Assembly: GCA_018401015.1 (NCBI GenBank)
Contig: JAGYLP010000010.1
Span: forward strand, 1 to 64,000
Length of the DNA stretch: 64,000 nt
Direction of reading: 5' to 3'
DNA from: Bacteroidales bacterium
Lineage (GTDB): Bacteria > Bacteroidota > Bacteroidia > Bacteroidales > M50B96
Positions 18,528-27,459 of the stretch are shown here, in pieces. Made by a program: the position numbers and the translations under genes. The notes beneath the pieces are model-generated. The model did not search any database. It saw only the letters and a program-made list of their open reading frames with translations, and was not told the origin of the DNA. Position 1 is the first letter of the stretch. Each line of letters begins with the position of its first letter.

Positions 18528-19481
18528 TTACAAACTTCGCGGTGCAATGAATGATTTGTGAAAAGACTCGGAGAGGGCCGTGAGCACCCTCCGGGTCTGC
18601 TCCTTGGTGAACTTCTTGGGCGGACCCTGCGGGGTGTTGTTCACATCGATGATGTAAATTCGACCATCTGCCCGATGCCGCATCACATCCATTTCTCCAA
18701 AGTCGAAATGCATGTTTTTACAGAACTGATTCATTAATTCAATTTCTTCCGGTGCGAAGAGCTCCTTCGTTTGGTAAATCTCCGCAACTTGAGTGCCTCG
18801 AACGGCAAAGCGATTTTCTTTATCGACATATTTCTTATATACGAAATCGCATACGGTGCCAACCACCGGAACCCGCAAATCGATTACGGTATTCTCTCCC
18901 TCCGAAGAATCAATTAATAGCTGATAAATGTAACCTTCTTCCCATTCCTCCTTCGAAATGGGACCTTGTATGATGTGCCCATCGTGCTTGGCATTGATGT
19001 CGTTCTTCTTCACGATTAAACCCTCGTATTCCATGGGGTTTACCTGTGAGCTGTAGCCAAAAACTTGCTTAAATTGCTCATCGACATGTAGTTTGCTGAT
19101 ATCTCGACTATGAAGATTCACAATGGTCTTTTTTTGCTGAACTTGTTCTAGCATTTCAAACTCCTCCCGGAATGTGAGGTATTCCCAGTACATTCCTGTT
19201 TGAAAGGGGAAATCGGGTCGATTACTGAGGGTGTAGCCTAGTTGGCGGGCTATTTTGTAGAAGGTAGAGCCTCGGCTGGGATAGTGCGGATAAACCAAAA
19301 TAAGTCGGGAACGAAAGCCGGCCCGAATCCAGTTTTTAACAAAGCTTGCAACAAAGCCAATGTCCTTTGCTAAACGCTCTGCCAAAGGCATTCCACGTCG
19401 GTATTTATTAAATATGCCCCGACTATAAGCATGTTTATAATCCATACAAAAAAAGTTTGCGCTAAAGTAATCTTTTCTCAT
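18528..19481 (-). CDS. ATP-grasp-fold protein of unknown substrate
   Basis: A 317-residue soluble protein. The C-terminal third has features of the ATP-grasp catalytic core: 'MHFDFGEMDVMRHRADGRIYIIDVNNTPQGP', where Asp/Glu and Asn residues would bind Mg-ATP, and the preceding 'EGLIVKKNDINAKHDGHIIQGP' resembles the strand that carries the nucleotide-binding Lys. The N-terminal part has 'RLILVYPHYPSRGSTFYKIARQLGY'. ATP-grasp enzymes join a carboxylate to an amine or thiol through an acylphosphate. The neighbours give no hint of substrate. It stands alone on the minus strand. Confidence 0.6.
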   Translation of the reverse strand: MRKDYFSANFFCMDYKHAYSRGIFNKYRRGMPLAERLAKDIGFVASFVKNWIRAGFRSRLILVYPHYPSRGSTFYKIARQLGYTLSNRPDFPFQTGMYWEYLTFREEFEMLEQVQQKKTIVNLHSRDISKLHVDEQFKQVFGYSSQVNPMEYEGLIVKKNDINAKHDGHIIQGPISKEEWEEGYIYQLLIDSSEGENTVIDLRVPVVGTVCDFVYKKYVDKENRFAVRGTQVAEIYQTKELFAPEEIELMNQFCKNMHFDFGEMDVMRHRADGRIYIIDVNNTPQGPPKKFTKEQTRRVLTALSESFHKSFIAPRSL

Positions 19482-19545
19482 TTTGAAGTGTTAGCTGCAA
19501 GGCTTTCCTTTGGATGAAAGTGATTCAAAAGCCCAAAAACTTTCG

Positions 19546-20322
19546 ATGATGGAAATTCTGCTCATTTCGTTGGTTGCATTCGGTGTAGCCATCCTTACCT
19601 TTTTCTCCGGTTTTGGATTGGGAACCTTGCTGGCTCCGGTCATGATGTTCTTTTTTCCGGTAGATGTTGCAATAGCACTCACCGGAATAGTCCATTTTGT
19701 GAATAACCTTTTTAAACTCTTTTTGGTAGGACGACATGCCAATAGGGAAGTGCTGATGCGTTTTGGGATACCGGCAGTTTTAGCTGCAGTAGCTGGTGCT
19801 CTGCTGATGGTACGATTGGCCGGAGCTGAACCCTGGTTTAGTTACCAACTGTTTCAACGAGTGTGGGAGGTTTATCCTCTCAAAGTGCTCATCGGAGTCG
19901 TTCTGTTTATATTTGCCTGGTTCGACCTTCTTCCGGCTTTTTCAAAATTAGAGTTTGGTCGTAAATGGCTTTCGCTGGGGGGCGCCTTGTCGGGTTTTTT
20001 TGGTGGTCTTTCAGGAAATCAAGGTGCTTTACGCGCTGCATTCCTCATAAAGGCTGGGTTGACAAAACAAGCTTTTGTCGGAACAGCAGTGGTGGTGTCA
20101 ACTTTTGTCGATCTGACGCGTTTAGGTATCTATTCCTCGCGCATGGCCGAGGTTGGAGTAAGCGATAATTGGCAGGTGCTCGTATTTGCCAGTTTGTCGG
20201 CAATCTCAGGAGCCATCATCGGCAACCGATTACTTCAAAAGATTAGCTTGCTTTTCCTACAACGATTTGTGGGGACCATGCTTTTATTAATTGCCCTGGC
20301 TTTAATAATGGGTATAATTTAA
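19546..20322 (+). CDS. TSUP family (TauE/SafE) membrane permease
   Basis: About 258 residues from ATG 19546; a TTG at 19510 in frame would add 12 polar residues and is less likely. It is very hydrophobic, with about eight transmembrane helices. The first helix contains 'LLISLVAFGVAILTFFSGFGLGTLLAPVMMFFFP', typical of TSUP/TauE-SafE. A second half-repeat begins near 'LGGALSGFFGGLSGNQGALRAAFL', with the family's G-G-L-x-G-x-x-G motif. Family members export sulfite, sulfonates or similar anions; the substrate here is not known. The methyltransferase gene follows after 18 bases. Confidence 0.8.
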   Translation: MMEILLISLVAFGVAILTFFSGFGLGTLLAPVMMFFFPVDVAIALTGIVHFVNNLFKLFLVGRHANREVLMRFGIPAVLAAVAGALLMVRLAGAEPWFSYQLFQRVWEVYPLKVLIGVVLFIFAWFDLLPAFSKLEFGRKWLSLGGALSGFFGGLSGNQGALRAAFLIKAGLTKQAFVGTAVVVSTFVDLTRLGIYSSRMAEVGVSDNWQVLVFASLSAISGAIIGNRLLQKISLLFLQRFVGTMLLLIALALIMGII

Positions 20323-20340
20323 AACTTTAAAAAAAGAAGA

Positions 20341-20961
20341 ATGAAAGAGTTTTGGAATGAACGCTACAGCGAACCGGGATTTATGTATGGAACGGAACCG
20401 AATCACTTTTTGAGCAATCAACTAGATCGATTAACCCCCGAAACGATTCTTTTTCCGGCCGATGGAGAGGGACGCAATTCGGTTTATGCTGCACGAATGG
20501 GTTGGGAGGTTACGGCATTCGACTACAGCGAGGTAGCCAGGGAAAAAGCGCTTCGCCTGGCTCAGGAGCATGGCGTAGCGGTTGAGTATAGCGTTGGCGA
20601 TATGCTGCAGAATCCTTTCCCCGATCGACAATTCAAAGCCCTGGCAGCGATTTTTACTCATTTCCACGACGATCAAAAACCGGCACTATTGGCTTTGTAC
20701 GATCGTTGGATTGCTCCGGGCGGACTCCTTATCATGGAAGTGTTTTCCAAGCGACAGATTCATTACCAGGAGATTAACCCCCAATCGGGCGGGCCTCGCG
20801 ATGTGAAAATGCTCTTCTCCTTGCATCAGCTCGAAGAGGCATTTAGTCATTATGCCTTCGAAGTAATTCGTGAAACAGAAACCGAATTGCGCGAAGGCCT
20901 GCATCATGTAGGAAAATCGTCGGTGATTCAAATAGTGGCTAGAAAACCATTGAGCTTTTAG
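20341..20961 (+). CDS. SAM-dependent methyltransferase (class I, TehB-like)
   Basis: A 206-residue protein. Motif I is 'ILFPADGEGRNSVYAARMGWEVTAFDYS', with the acidic residue ending beta 2 (FDYS), followed by 'VGDMLQNPFPDRQF' and 'PGGLLIMEVFSK'. The opening 'FWNERYSEPGFMYGTEPN' is characteristic of the TehB/thiopurine methyltransferase-like group. The substrate is unknown. It follows the TSUP permease by 18 bases and is probably cotranscribed. Confidence 0.85.
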   Translation: MKEFWNERYSEPGFMYGTEPNHFLSNQLDRLTPETILFPADGEGRNSVYAARMGWEVTAFDYSEVAREKALRLAQEHGVAVEYSVGDMLQNPFPDRQFKALAAIFTHFHDDQKPALLALYDRWIAPGGLLIMEVFSKRQIHYQEINPQSGGPRDVKMLFSLHQLEEAFSHYAFEVIRETETELREGLHHVGKSSVIQIVARKPLSF

Positions 20962-20994
20962 TATTTTTATCCCTTCATTTAAGCCAACCTAATT

Positions 20995-21753
20995 ATGAGA
21001 CAAAAAATAGTCGCCGGAAACTGGAAAATGAATACTTCCATCGCATCCGGATTAGAACTTGCCCAAGCCGTTAAAACAGGACTTGAAGGCAAATCATTGA
21101 ATGATGTAAAACTCATTCTAGCCCCTCCATTTACTCACTTACACGCCATAGAAGAGATGATTAAGGATAGTCCGCTCGGACTAGCTGCACAGAATACTGC
21201 CTCCGAAAAGTCGGGAGCATATACCGGCGAAGTTTCTGCCGAAATGCTCGCATCGGCCGGTGTCGGTTATGTTATTCTAGGGCATTCGGAGCGCCGCAAA
21301 TACTACCACGAAACCGACGAACTATTGGTTCAAAAGCTTACCCGAGTGCTCGAAGCAGGGTTAACTCCCATCTTTTGCATTGGCGAAGAACTAGAAGACC
21401 GTGAAAAAGGGAATCATTTTGAACTGGTGAAATCGCAGTTGAAAAATGGCTTATTTCATTGTAGTCCGGAGGATTTTGCAAAAGTAATCATTGCTTACGA
21501 ACCAGTATGGGCCATTGGAACAGGGTTAACAGCCAGTCCCGAACAAGCTGAAGAAATGCATGCTTTTATCCGCGAAGAATTATCTAAAGCCTTTGGAGTT
21601 GAGAAAGCAAACGCTTGTAGTATGCTGTATGGTGGTAGTTGCAAGGCATCGAATGCCCGCGAATTGTTCGCCCAACCGAATGTCGATGGTGGACTTATTG
21701 GCGGAGCTTCCTTGCAAGCCGACGAGTTTATTCGAATTGCTGAATCCTTTTAA
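20995..21753 (+). CDS. tpiA: Triosephosphate isomerase
   Basis: A 252-residue TIM barrel of normal length. The active-site residues are present: Lys11 in 'AGNWKMN', His97 in 'ILGHSERR', Glu169 in '[11 protein letters not shown]', and the phosphate-binding '[11 protein letters not shown]' and 'GLIGGASL'. It interconverts dihydroxyacetone phosphate and glyceraldehyde 3-phosphate. It heads a run of overlapping genes; its last base is the first base of the next ATG. Confidence 0.97.
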   Translation: MRQKIVAGNWKMNTSIASGLELAQAVKTGLEGKSLNDVKLILAPPFTHLHAIEEMIKDSPLGLAAQNTASEKSGAYTGEVSAEMLASAGVGYVILGHSERRKYYHETDELLVQKLTRVLEAGLTPIFCIGEELEDREKGNHFELVKSQLKNGLFHCSPEDFAKVIIAYEPVWAIGTGLTASPEQAEEMHAFIREELSKAFGVEKANACSMLYGGSCKASNARELFAQPNVDGGLIGGASLQADEFIRIAESF

Positions 21754-22562
21754 TGCATTTTAGTTCGAATATTCGGTTCCTGCGTAAACGCAAGCAATTA
21801 ACGCAGTTAAATCTGGCCCAATTACTTGGAATCACGCGCTCTAGCCTCAATGGCTACGAGAACGATATTGCGCGTCCGTCGCTGGAAACCCTCATTGAAT
21901 TTTCCCATTTTTTTAAAATCTCCATCGATAATCTCCTTAAAATCGACCTGAGTAAGCTCAGCGAACTAAACCTTCAACAATTGGAAAGCGGGGGAGATCC
22001 TTACGTACGTGGAACGCAACTGCGCGTGCTCACCACAACGGTTAACTCCGAGAATAAGGAAAATGTCGAAATGGTGAACGAAAAAGCAAAAGCCGGTTAT
22101 GCAACCGGTTTTGCCGACCCGGAATACATCAGCGAGCTGCCTCGTTATTCGCTCCCCCTCCTGTCGGGGAACAAAAAATACCGAAGCTTTCAAATTACCG
22201 GCGATAGTATGTTACCCATCCCTGAAGGTGCATGGATAACTGCCGAGTTTATCCAGGACTGGTCGAGTCTTAAACCGGGAGAACTAGTTGTCGTCCTCAC
22301 CCTTCAGGAGGGAATCGTGTTTAAAAAAATTGCTTCCCTCAAGGCGGAAGAATCGCTTTTAATTTTGGAGTCGCTCAATCCTGCTTATTCTGCGCTCGAA
22401 ATTCATTGGAGCGATATTCGCGAAATATGGAAGTTCACCCATTTCCTCTCTTCTAAAATACCGGAATCTATTCTCCCGGAAGATTCGTTGAACCAGGCCG
22501 TTTTGGTCTTGAAGAAAGATATCGATTGGATTAAAAAGCAACTAAAGCAATCGGGAAGGTGA
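21753..22562 (+). CDS. XRE-type repressor with S24/LexA-like C-terminal domain
   Basis: A 269-residue protein. Residues about 4-60 form a helix-turn-helix ('LRKRKQLTQLNLAQLLGITRSSLNGYENDIARPS'). The C-terminal part (about 110-235) resembles LexA/S24 peptidases: a candidate Ala-Gly cleavage site in 'EKAKAGYATGF', the Ser of 'FQITGDSMLPI' and the Lys of 'GIVFKKIA'. This domain order is common in Bacteroidota, where targets are mostly unknown. Its start overlaps the tpiA stop by one base, and it precedes a periplasmic protease gene with a 4-base overlap. An RecA-triggered response is possible but not shown. Confidence 0.85.
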   Translation: MHFSSNIRFLRKRKQLTQLNLAQLLGITRSSLNGYENDIARPSLETLIEFSHFFKISIDNLLKIDLSKLSELNLQQLESGGDPYVRGTQLRVLTTTVNSENKENVEMVNEKAKAGYATGFADPEYISELPRYSLPLLSGNKKYRSFQITGDSMLPIPEGAWITAEFIQDWSSLKPGELVVVLTLQEGIVFKKIASLKAEESLLILESLNPAYSALEIHWSDIREIWKFTHFLSSKIPESILPEDSLNQAVLVLKKDIDWIKKQLKQSGR

Positions 22563-24154
22563 GCAAAATACTTTTAGTTATTACGCTGTGCTGCATCAGT
22601 TTGTTAGCAGGGTCGGGCTTATCCAGAGCTCAGTCCTGGTCGAAATTGGATGCCTTTCATGGCTTGCTCCAAAAACATTATGTAGATACGGTGGATACCA
22701 ACGAGTTAATCGAAGCTGCTATTCGAGCCGAATTGCGTAAACTCGATCCACATTCCATGTACTTTAATCCGGAGGAGTTCAAGGCTGTTAACGAGCGATT
22801 GAAAGGAAACTACGAAGGAATCGGGGTGCAATACGTGATGGTAAACGACACGCTCATCATTACCCATATTATTCACGGAGGACCCGCTTTTTTGGCAGGC
22901 TTGCAGGGAGGCGATCGAATCATTGCTGTGAATCAGGATACACTGGCTGGAGTTCCGCATTCTCATGCCGACATACGTTCTAAGTTAGCTGGGGAACGTG
23001 GGTCATCACTCTCGGTGCTCATCGATCGGGCTGGCTATTCGGATTTGCTCGAATTTCAGCTCACCCGCGACAAAATTCCAGTCAAAAGCATCGAAACGGT
23101 CTATTGGCTAAACGATTCCACTGCTTACATTAAGCTATCTCGATTTGGGGCAACAACGAGCCGGGAGTGGAAAAGAATGCTCCGAAAACAAAATCTAGAG
23201 GAAGCCAAAGCGCTCATTCTCGATGTTCAGTCCAATGGAGGTGGCTACCTCAATGCTGCGGTCGATCTGGTAAATGAATTCCTGGAGGAAAACCAACTCA
23301 TCGTGTATACAGAGGGGCGCGGGCTTAAACAGCAACTTAGCTTGGCCGATAAACGGGGGAAAATGCGCTCGGTACGTCTAGCAATCTTAGTCGATGAACG
23401 CAGTGCATCGGCCTCCGAAATTTTGGCAGGAGCTATTCAAGACTGGGATAGGGGAATTGTGCTTGGTCGACGCAGCTTCGGGAAAGGCTCGGTGCAACGT
23501 CAGTTTGTCCTCGACGATCAATCGGCTGTGCGAATAACGGTCGCCCAGTATTTTACCCCATCTGGTCGTTCTATTCAAAAAGCTTATAACGGTAATTTAT
23601 CCGATTACCACAACGAGGTAAGCCAGCGTTTACAATCGGGGGAGCTATTTACACCCGATTATCCACAAGAGAATTTGACCGAATTGAAAACCCTTCGGCA
23701 GGAGCGAAGCATTTGGGCCGGAGGTGGTATTCAACCCGATGTTTTCGTTCCTCTCGATTCGATTTGGATCAATGATGCCTGGCAAAGCTTGCAACGAAAA
23801 GCCTTGCTCTTGCCCATTGCTGTTCAATTTATCGATCAGCAGCGCGATTCCTTGCTTCAGAATTATCCCGATATAGCCACTTTTCAAGCATCTTTTAAGC
23901 AGGAAGAGGCATTGTGGTACTTCGCACTTTCGGAATTAAAGCAAGATTTACCTTCGGAAGAAATTGCCAATCTTCCGGCTCTTAAATCGGCTATTCTTCT
24001 TCGCTTGCGAGTCCAAATCGCTTCGGCCTTGTATGGCCGCGAAGAGGCTATTCGAATTGAAAATGAAGAGAATAGAGCCTTAACCAAAGCTCTTGAGTTA
24101 ATCAACAATCCCAAAGTATATCGGTCAATTTTACAAGGAGAATACACACCATGA
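22559..24154 (+). CDS. S41 family C-terminal processing peptidase
   Basis: A 531-residue protein starting at GTG inside the GTGA overlap with the repressor gene. A signal peptide (about 1-24, ending SRAQ) sends it to the periplasm. A PDZ domain (about 85-165) contains 'GIGVQYVMVNDTLIITHIIHGGPAFLAGLQGGDRI'. The S41 core follows ('SNGGGYLNAAVDLVNEFL'), with the catalytic Ser in 'SASASEI' and Lys in 'RRSFGKGSVQ'. It cuts proteins near their C-termini. The last 150 residues are helical. It overlaps pnuC by 4 bases. Confidence 0.92.
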   Translation: MSKILLVITLCCISLLAGSGLSRAQSWSKLDAFHGLLQKHYVDTVDTNELIEAAIRAELRKLDPHSMYFNPEEFKAVNERLKGNYEGIGVQYVMVNDTLIITHIIHGGPAFLAGLQGGDRIIAVNQDTLAGVPHSHADIRSKLAGERGSSLSVLIDRAGYSDLLEFQLTRDKIPVKSIETVYWLNDSTAYIKLSRFGATTSREWKRMLRKQNLEEAKALILDVQSNGGGYLNAAVDLVNEFLEENQLIVYTEGRGLKQQLSLADKRGKMRSVRLAILVDERSASASEILAGAIQDWDRGIVLGRRSFGKGSVQRQFVLDDQSAVRITVAQYFTPSGRSIQKAYNGNLSDYHNEVSQRLQSGELFTPDYPQENLTELKTLRQERSIWAGGGIQPDVFVPLDSIWINDAWQSLQRKALLLPIAVQFIDQQRDSLLQNYPDIATFQASFKQEEALWYFALSELKQDLPSEEIANLPALKSAILLRLRVQIASALYGREEAIRIENEENRALTKALELINNPKVYRSILQGEYTP

Positions 24155-24729
24155 TCGATTGGATAGTGCTCAATTGGCTCGAGTTATTGGGATTTGTATC
24201 AGCCTTGATTTACCTGTTCTTTTCCGTAAAACAGCATGTTTGGGTCTGGCCCTGGGGAATCATTACCAGCGCAGCCTATGTGTTTTTCTATCTGGAATCG
24301 CGCTTATACGCTATTGGAGTGTTGAATGTGTACTACGTGGCCGTGAGCTTCTATGGCTGGTACAACTGGAGAAAAGGAAATCCGGAAAGTGATGGTGACT
24401 TGCCGGTCACTCGAGTTCGAGCTAAGGATTGGTTGGCCTACTTGCTAGCTGGTAGCTTGCTTACTTTGGGGATGTATGTCGTTTTGAGTCGTTATACCGA
24501 TTCGCCGGTTCCATGGGCCGATTCCTTCATCACCGCCTTGAGTGTCCTGGCTACCTGGATGCTTACCAAAAAGAAGCTTGAGAATTGGTTGCTTTGGCTG
24601 GTGGCCGATAGCTTTGCGGTCGCGATTTATTTCGAGCAAAAGCTGTTTCTCACCGCCATTCTATTCGTCATCTATTCAGCAATGACCTTAGTAGGTTATC
24701 GTGCCTGGAGAAAAACCATGCGAGTATGA
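24151..24729 (+). CDS. pnuC: Nicotinamide riboside transporter PnuC
   Basis: A 192-residue membrane protein with about seven helices. The PnuC motifs 'VKQHVWVWPWGIITSAAYVFFYLESRLY' and 'NVYYVAVSFYGWYNW' are clear, as is the repeat-half 'ENWLLWLVADSFAVAIYFEQKLFLTAILFVIYS'. It moves nicotinamide riboside across the inner membrane by facilitated diffusion. It overlaps both neighbours (ATGA each side), and the next gene encodes the kinase that traps the substrate. Confidence 0.93.
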   Translation: MIDWIVLNWLELLGFVSALIYLFFSVKQHVWVWPWGIITSAAYVFFYLESRLYAIGVLNVYYVAVSFYGWYNWRKGNPESDGDLPVTRVRAKDWLAYLLAGSLLTLGMYVVLSRYTDSPVPWADSFITALSVLATWMLTKKKLENWLLWLVADSFAVAIYFEQKLFLTAILFVIYSAMTLVGYRAWRKTMRV

Positions 24730-25247
24730 AGCACGATTCTTCAATTATTGCGCTTTGTGGCCCCGAATCGACTGGCAAAAGCACACTTTCTAACTATCTT
24801 GCATCAGCTTTCGATGCTTATCTTATCGATGAAATTGCTCGTCGGTATGTGGAGAAACTTCCCCTTCCGTACACTTACTCCGATGTGGAGCAAATTGCTC
24901 AACTGCAAATAGCTGCCTTGGAAGAGGCATTACGCAGCGAACCTAAACTCATTGTTATGGATACCTGGCTGATCATTACGAAAGTTTGGTTTCAGGTTGT
25001 TTACGGAAACTACCCTAATTGGCTCGACGAGGCGATTCGACGTGTTCCCATCGACCACTACTTGCTGTGTGCTCCCGATATCCCCTGGGTGTACGACCCG
25101 GTTCGTGAAAATCCCGACATTCGGGAGGAGCTGTTTCAACGGTATTTAGCCGAGATTCAACATTATGGCTTTTCCATTACTGTGATTGAAGGGGATTTCG
25201 AAAACCGCCAACGAACCGCCTCGACCCTTGTGTCATCCCTTATTTAA
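24726..25247 (+). CDS. NadR-like ribosylnicotinamide kinase (P-loop ATPase)
   Basis: A 173-residue protein. The P-loop 'IALCGPESTGKSTLSNYLA' is followed by 'DEIARRYVEKLPLPYTYSDVEQIAQLQ' and a Walker B-like 'LIVMDTWLIITKVWF'. The DIPW/YDPVRENP segment is typical of the C-terminal kinase domain of NadR. The adenylyltransferase and DNA-binding domains of full NadR are absent. With the overlapping pnuC gene it forms a nicotinamide riboside uptake and phosphorylation module feeding NAD synthesis. Confidence 0.87.
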   Translation: MKHDSSIIALCGPESTGKSTLSNYLASAFDAYLIDEIARRYVEKLPLPYTYSDVEQIAQLQIAALEEALRSEPKLIVMDTWLIITKVWFQVVYGNYPNWLDEAIRRVPIDHYLLCAPDIPWVYDPVRENPDIREELFQRYLAEIQHYGFSITVIEGDFENRQRTASTLVSSLI

Positions 25248-25284
25248 AGGAGAGGAGACTTCTTTTTACTTCCTGGTTATGATG

Positions 25285-25325
25285 AAAAAAACCTTGCCCC
25301 TTTTTTCGAAAGGCAAGGTTTCATA
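25285..25325 (-). terminator. Bidirectional terminator between the pnuC operon and ppa
   Basis: A 10-base-pair perfect stem (AAACCTTGCC at 25289-25298 with GGCAAGGTTT at 25312-25321). On the minus strand the stem runs into seven Ts (plus-strand As at 25285-25291), so it is strongest for ppa. It also lies 38 bases after the kinase gene on the plus strand. Confidence 0.8.
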
Positions 25326-25418
25326 GTCGCTTTGAGACGAAAGCTAATTCATAATCGCCTATATACTATGCTAATATCTAGGTGATTATAGATGTTTTTT
25401 CGAAATGAAAAAAATGAT

Positions 25419-26090
25419 TTATTCTCCGAACATCGATTCCAGGTTATTAAACTTGATGTTGTAGTCCTTCATGGATTCTTTAATCACTTCGCGTGCGGTT
25501 TCCGATCCATAGGTGTGGGTAATTTCGGCATTTCGTTTATCCTGACCGGGCATGTCTTTGTAGGTAAGGAAATAGTGTCGCAGCCGCTCAACCACCAAGC
25601 CGGGTAGATCGCTTATTTCTTTGTAGTTCTCGTAAACAGTATCGTTGTTTAAAACGGCAATGATTTTATCGTCGGCTTCGTTTCCATCGATCATCCGAAA
25701 GCCGCCAATGGGCCGTGCTCGTGCAATGATATTCCCGTGAGCAATGGTTTTTTCCGTAAGGATACAAATATCCAGCGGGTCGCAATCGCCAACAATGTCG
25801 GGCCGATCCAGTGCATCGATGCTGATTTGTGCCACCGATTTAGCACAATAGGTTTGAGGGATAAAACCATACAGTGCGGGGATTACATTCGAAAATTTTT
25901 GCGGACGATCAATTCTCAGGTATCCACTATCCTTATCGACCTCGTATTTAACGGTATCGGTGGGGACCATTTCGATAAAGGACATGACAATTTCGGGGGC
26001 TTCGATGCCGATATCGATACCATGCCAGGGATGACTTTTGTAGCGTAAGCCCATGAGTCGACCAATTTGGTCCATGATGTTACTTCTCAT
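25419..26090 (-). CDS. ppa: Inorganic pyrophosphatase (family I)
   Basis: A 223-residue soluble enzyme. The metal-binding signature 'GDCDPLDICIL' is intact, together with 'KYEVDKDSGYLRIDRP', 'ALYGFIPQTYC' and 'DDKIIAVLNND'. It hydrolyses pyrophosphate to two phosphates and so pulls biosynthetic reactions forward. The product is somewhat longer than E. coli Ppa (about 175 residues), as in many Bacteroidota. A -7 promoter element lies 50 bases upstream and a strong terminator downstream. Confidence 0.94.
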   Translation of the reverse strand: MRSNIMDQIGRLMGLRYKSHPWHGIDIGIEAPEIVMSFIEMVPTDTVKYEVDKDSGYLRIDRPQKFSNVIPALYGFIPQTYCAKSVAQISIDALDRPDIVGDCDPLDICILTEKTIAHGNIIARARPIGGFRMIDGNEADDKIIAVLNNDTVYENYKEISDLPGLVVERLRHYFLTYKDMPGQDKRNAEITHTYGSETAREVIKESMKDYNIKFNNLESMFGE

Positions 26091-26139
26091 GTTTGGAAAA
26101 TAATTTTGTTAGTGATTAAAGCGTGTATGTTTTGAACGA

Positions 26140-26147
26140 CAAAATTA
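26140..26147 (-). promoter_or_regulatory. Putative -7 element for ppa
   Basis: TAATTTTG on the minus strand fits TAnnTTTG and lies about 50 bases before the ppa start, in the gap between rnz and ppa. No clear -33 element was seen. Confidence 0.35.
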
Positions 26148-26151
26148 GGGT

Positions 26152-27105
26152 TTATTCTTCCCATTTGCAGGGGATTTCGAAACTTTTCCCATCCTCGGCA
26201 AGTTCAACATGCGGAAAGATCGATTGCGTTTCTTCGAGAAAGGGGGTGAGGTTTTTATATCGGGAGGAAAAGTGCCCAATAATTAGTTTTGCTACACCGG
26301 CTTTTTGAGCAAATTCAGCTGCCTGGAGGGTAGTTGAATGACCGGTTTGGTGCGCAAAATCTTTTTTCTCTTCCAGGAAAGTGGCTTCGTGGTACAGCAG
26401 ATCGGCTCCAGCTACTTCCGAAATCCATTCATCGTGGTAGGCTGTATCGGCATAGTAAACGTAGGTTCTGGCTTTTCGTCGGCCCAGGATCAATTGTTTA
26501 TTGGGGATAATGCGACCGTTTTCGCGGACAATATCTTCTCCGCTTCGAGCTGCATGAATTTCCGGAATAGTAAGTTTAGCCTGTTGAATGGCCGATTTAT
26601 TCAAATTGTACAAATGTTCCTTTTCAGTGAATTTGAAACCGTAGCAGGCAATTCGATGTTTCATCGGGATAGCCATTACTTTCAGGAAATCGTTCTCGAA
26701 AATCCATTCAGGTGCTGCGTTTTTCAATTCGTTGAATTCAATCGGGTAGGAGAGTCCATCCTGGGTGGAAGTGAATACCTGAAGTAGTATCTTTTTCAAA
26801 CCCGGAGGAGAGAAAATTTGGAGTGGATGTTTGCGTCCGAGCAAAGAGAAGGTCGATAACAGACCGAAGAGTCCGTAGAAATGGTCGCCATGCAAATGGC
26901 TGATGAAAATTTGGTTGATTTTACCTAATCGGGCTCGGTATTTACGGAGTTGGATTTGGGTTCCTTCGCCGCAATCGATTAAAAAAAACCGCTCACGTAT
27001 GTTCAGTACCTGAGCGGTTGGATTTCTTTCGGAAGTTGGCAGTGCCGAGCTGCTCCCTAAAATGGTCAGTTTGAAATCGGAGGCAAGCAAGTGCTTATCG
27101 TTCAT
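26152..27105 (-). CDS. rnz: Ribonuclease Z
   Basis: A 317-residue metallo-beta-lactamase-fold protein. The zinc motif 'SHLHGDHFYG' gives His70, His72, Asp74 and His75. Other motifs are 'GSSSALPTSERNPTAQ' near the start, 'YYADTAYHDEW' and the C-terminal 'IGHFSSRYK'. The enzyme trims tRNA 3' ends in the cytoplasm. It begins 1 base after the STAS gene upstream, so both probably share a transcript with S1. Confidence 0.93.
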   Translation of the reverse strand: MNDKHLLASDFKLTILGSSSALPTSERNPTAQVLNIRERFFLIDCGEGTQIQLRKYRARLGKINQIFISHLHGDHFYGLFGLLSTFSLLGRKHPLQIFSPPGLKKILLQVFTSTQDGLSYPIEFNELKNAAPEWIFENDFLKVMAIPMKHRIACYGFKFTEKEHLYNLNKSAIQQAKLTIPEIHAARSGEDIVRENGRIIPNKQLILGRRKARTYVYYADTAYHDEWISEVAGADLLYHEATFLEEKKDFAHQTGHSTTLQAAEFAQKAGVAKLIIGHFSSRYKNLTPFLEETQSIFPHVELAEDGKSFEIPCKWEE

Positions 27106-27106
27106 T

Positions 27107-27451
27107 TCAGGACTTCAAATAGTGTTGAGCTTCTTCGGGGTTGTTAGCCAACAGGAAGGTATCGCTGAGCTGCGAAATAGCCAAAAAGTTTTTAAAGTTT
27201 TCCGAGGCACCAATTAACACCAGTTTAGCTTGTACTTGCTCCAAGAGACGTTGTCCGAAGTGCAAGGCACTAATTCCGTTAATGTCGCAGTGCTGGCATT
27301 GATCCAGGTGCAAGAATAGGTTTTTAGGGGCATCGGATTGTAAAAAACTCACAAAACTGGCTTTAAGCTCGGATGCTTTAGTAGCATCCAGAGGCCCGGC
27401 TTGCAGCCGGGCTTCCGAATACCAGTTCGTTTTGGAAATTTCCAGCAACAT
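27107..27451 (-). CDS. STAS-domain protein without the phosphorylatable serine
   Basis: A 114-residue single-domain protein with the alternating strand/helix pattern of anti-sigma-factor antagonists. The key loop reads 'CDINGISALHFGQRLL'; classical SpoIIAA-type proteins have Asp-Ser-Ser-Gly there, and here both serines are replaced (Ile, Asn). It therefore is unlikely to be switched by serine phosphorylation. It lies between rpsA (8-base gap) and rnz (1-base gap). No partner kinase or sigma factor is in the window. Confidence 0.75.
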   Translation of the reverse strand: MLLEISKTNWYSEARLQAGPLDATKASELKASFVSFLQSDAPKNLFLHLDQCQHCDINGISALHFGQRLLEQVQAKLVLIGASENFKNFLAISQLSDTFLLANNPEEAQHYLKS

Positions 27452-27459
27452 GCGCTAGT

